Assembly: GCA_043764135.1 (NCBI GenBank)
Contig: JAYUKV010000020.1
Location: forward strand, 1-5,301
Length of the DNA stretch: 5,301 nt
From: JAYUKV01 sp043764135
GTDB lineage: Bacteria; Patescibacteriota; JACMRA01
Direction: 5' to 3'
The number at the start of each line of letters is the position of its first letter. The first letter of the stretch is position 1. Below the pieces are notes generated by a model. It had not been told where the DNA came from. It saw only the letters and a program-made list of their open reading frames with translations, and ran no database searches. This document shows positions 5,209 through 5,301 of the stretch, in pieces. The position numbers and the translations under genes were made by a program.

Positions 5209-5246
5209 AGCTGTCCCACTAAACACGGGACAGCTTTCTTTGTCCC
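5209..5246 (+). terminator. Second terminator-like hairpin with an alternative overlapping stem
   Basis: AGCTGTCCC (5209-5217) pairs perfectly with GGGACAGCT (5227-5235) around nine bases; A5207 and G5208 can extend the stem. A T-rich TTTCTTT follows. The same GGGACA (5227-5232) can instead pair with TGTCCC at 5241-5246, so two exclusive stems are possible. No gene lies between this hairpin and the terminator at 5128. Confidence 0.55.
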
Positions 5247-5276
5247 AAAATACCTAAACAAACCTCTTCTCTGTTG

Positions 5277-5300
5277 CACAAAGACCGAATGGTCTTTGTG
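5277..5300. repeat. Perfect 10-bp hairpin at the window end
   Basis: CACAAAGACC (5277-5286) pairs perfectly with GGTCTTTGTG (5291-5300) around GAAT. The window ends one base later, so it could be a terminator for a gene on either strand or the edge of a longer repeat. Confidence 0.6.
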
Positions 5301-5301
5301 G

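Noticed and set aside
1..5301. Use of UGA as a sense codon (Gly or Trp), as in some CPR or mollicute lineages
   Set aside because: No gene here ends in TGA, which raised the idea, but the genes contain normal Gly and TGG Trp codons and need no TGA read-through to be complete.
4859..5301. CRISPR array or tRNA in the repeat-rich right end
   Set aside because: The repeats are inverted single pairs, not regularly spaced direct repeats, and no cloverleaf is visible.

Overview
The window is a strongly AT-rich bacterial segment with one partial and six further protein genes and no RNA genes. Every gene ends in TAA or TAG; none uses TGA. The genes stay open under the standard bacterial code with Trp as TGG, so there is no sign of UGA recoding. 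The only confidently named gene is nucleoside diphosphate kinase (ndk), in an enlarged 200-residue form. Together with short genes of unknown function, surface proteins with a sortase-like tail and several genes lacking a Shine-Dalgarno site, this fits a Patescibacteria/CPR-like organism with a Gram-positive-type envelope. That placement is an inference, not a proof.

Layout. Positions 1-264 hold the 3' end of a surface adhesin-like gene (DUF11-like repeat, TPRTG motif, membrane helix, basic tail). Positions 470-1483 encode a single-pass membrane protein with a long Pro-rich outer part; it has its own promoter, a good ribosome binding site and a strong terminator (1527-1556). Positions 1705-2076 encode a small four-helix membrane protein whose promoter sits so close to the ATG that the mRNA is probably leaderless. 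A perfect 36-bp palindrome (2078-2113) separates it from the convergent minus-strand cluster 4284-2152: a multi-helix membrane protein, a two-helix membrane protein with a large outer loop, and ndk, probably one transcript. A divergent control region (4285-4481) holds inverted repeats, TTGACA boxes and a C7 tract. It leads into a secreted-protein gene starting at 4482.

The most striking feature is in that last gene. A roughly 120-bp hairpin element with perfect terminal inverted repeats, flanked by TA (4862-4984), interrupts it. Removing the element and one TA joins the two parts in frame into a 167-codon gene ending at 5106, just before a terminator. The 131-codon frame seen today stops inside the element. 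This looks like a non-autonomous MITE with Tc1/IS630-like TA target use. The last 200 bases hold three hairpins and no gene.

How the genes work together: apart from ndk, all encoded proteins are predicted to be membrane-bound or exported, so the region looks like an envelope/surface neighbourhood. No defence, CRISPR or phage genes are visible.
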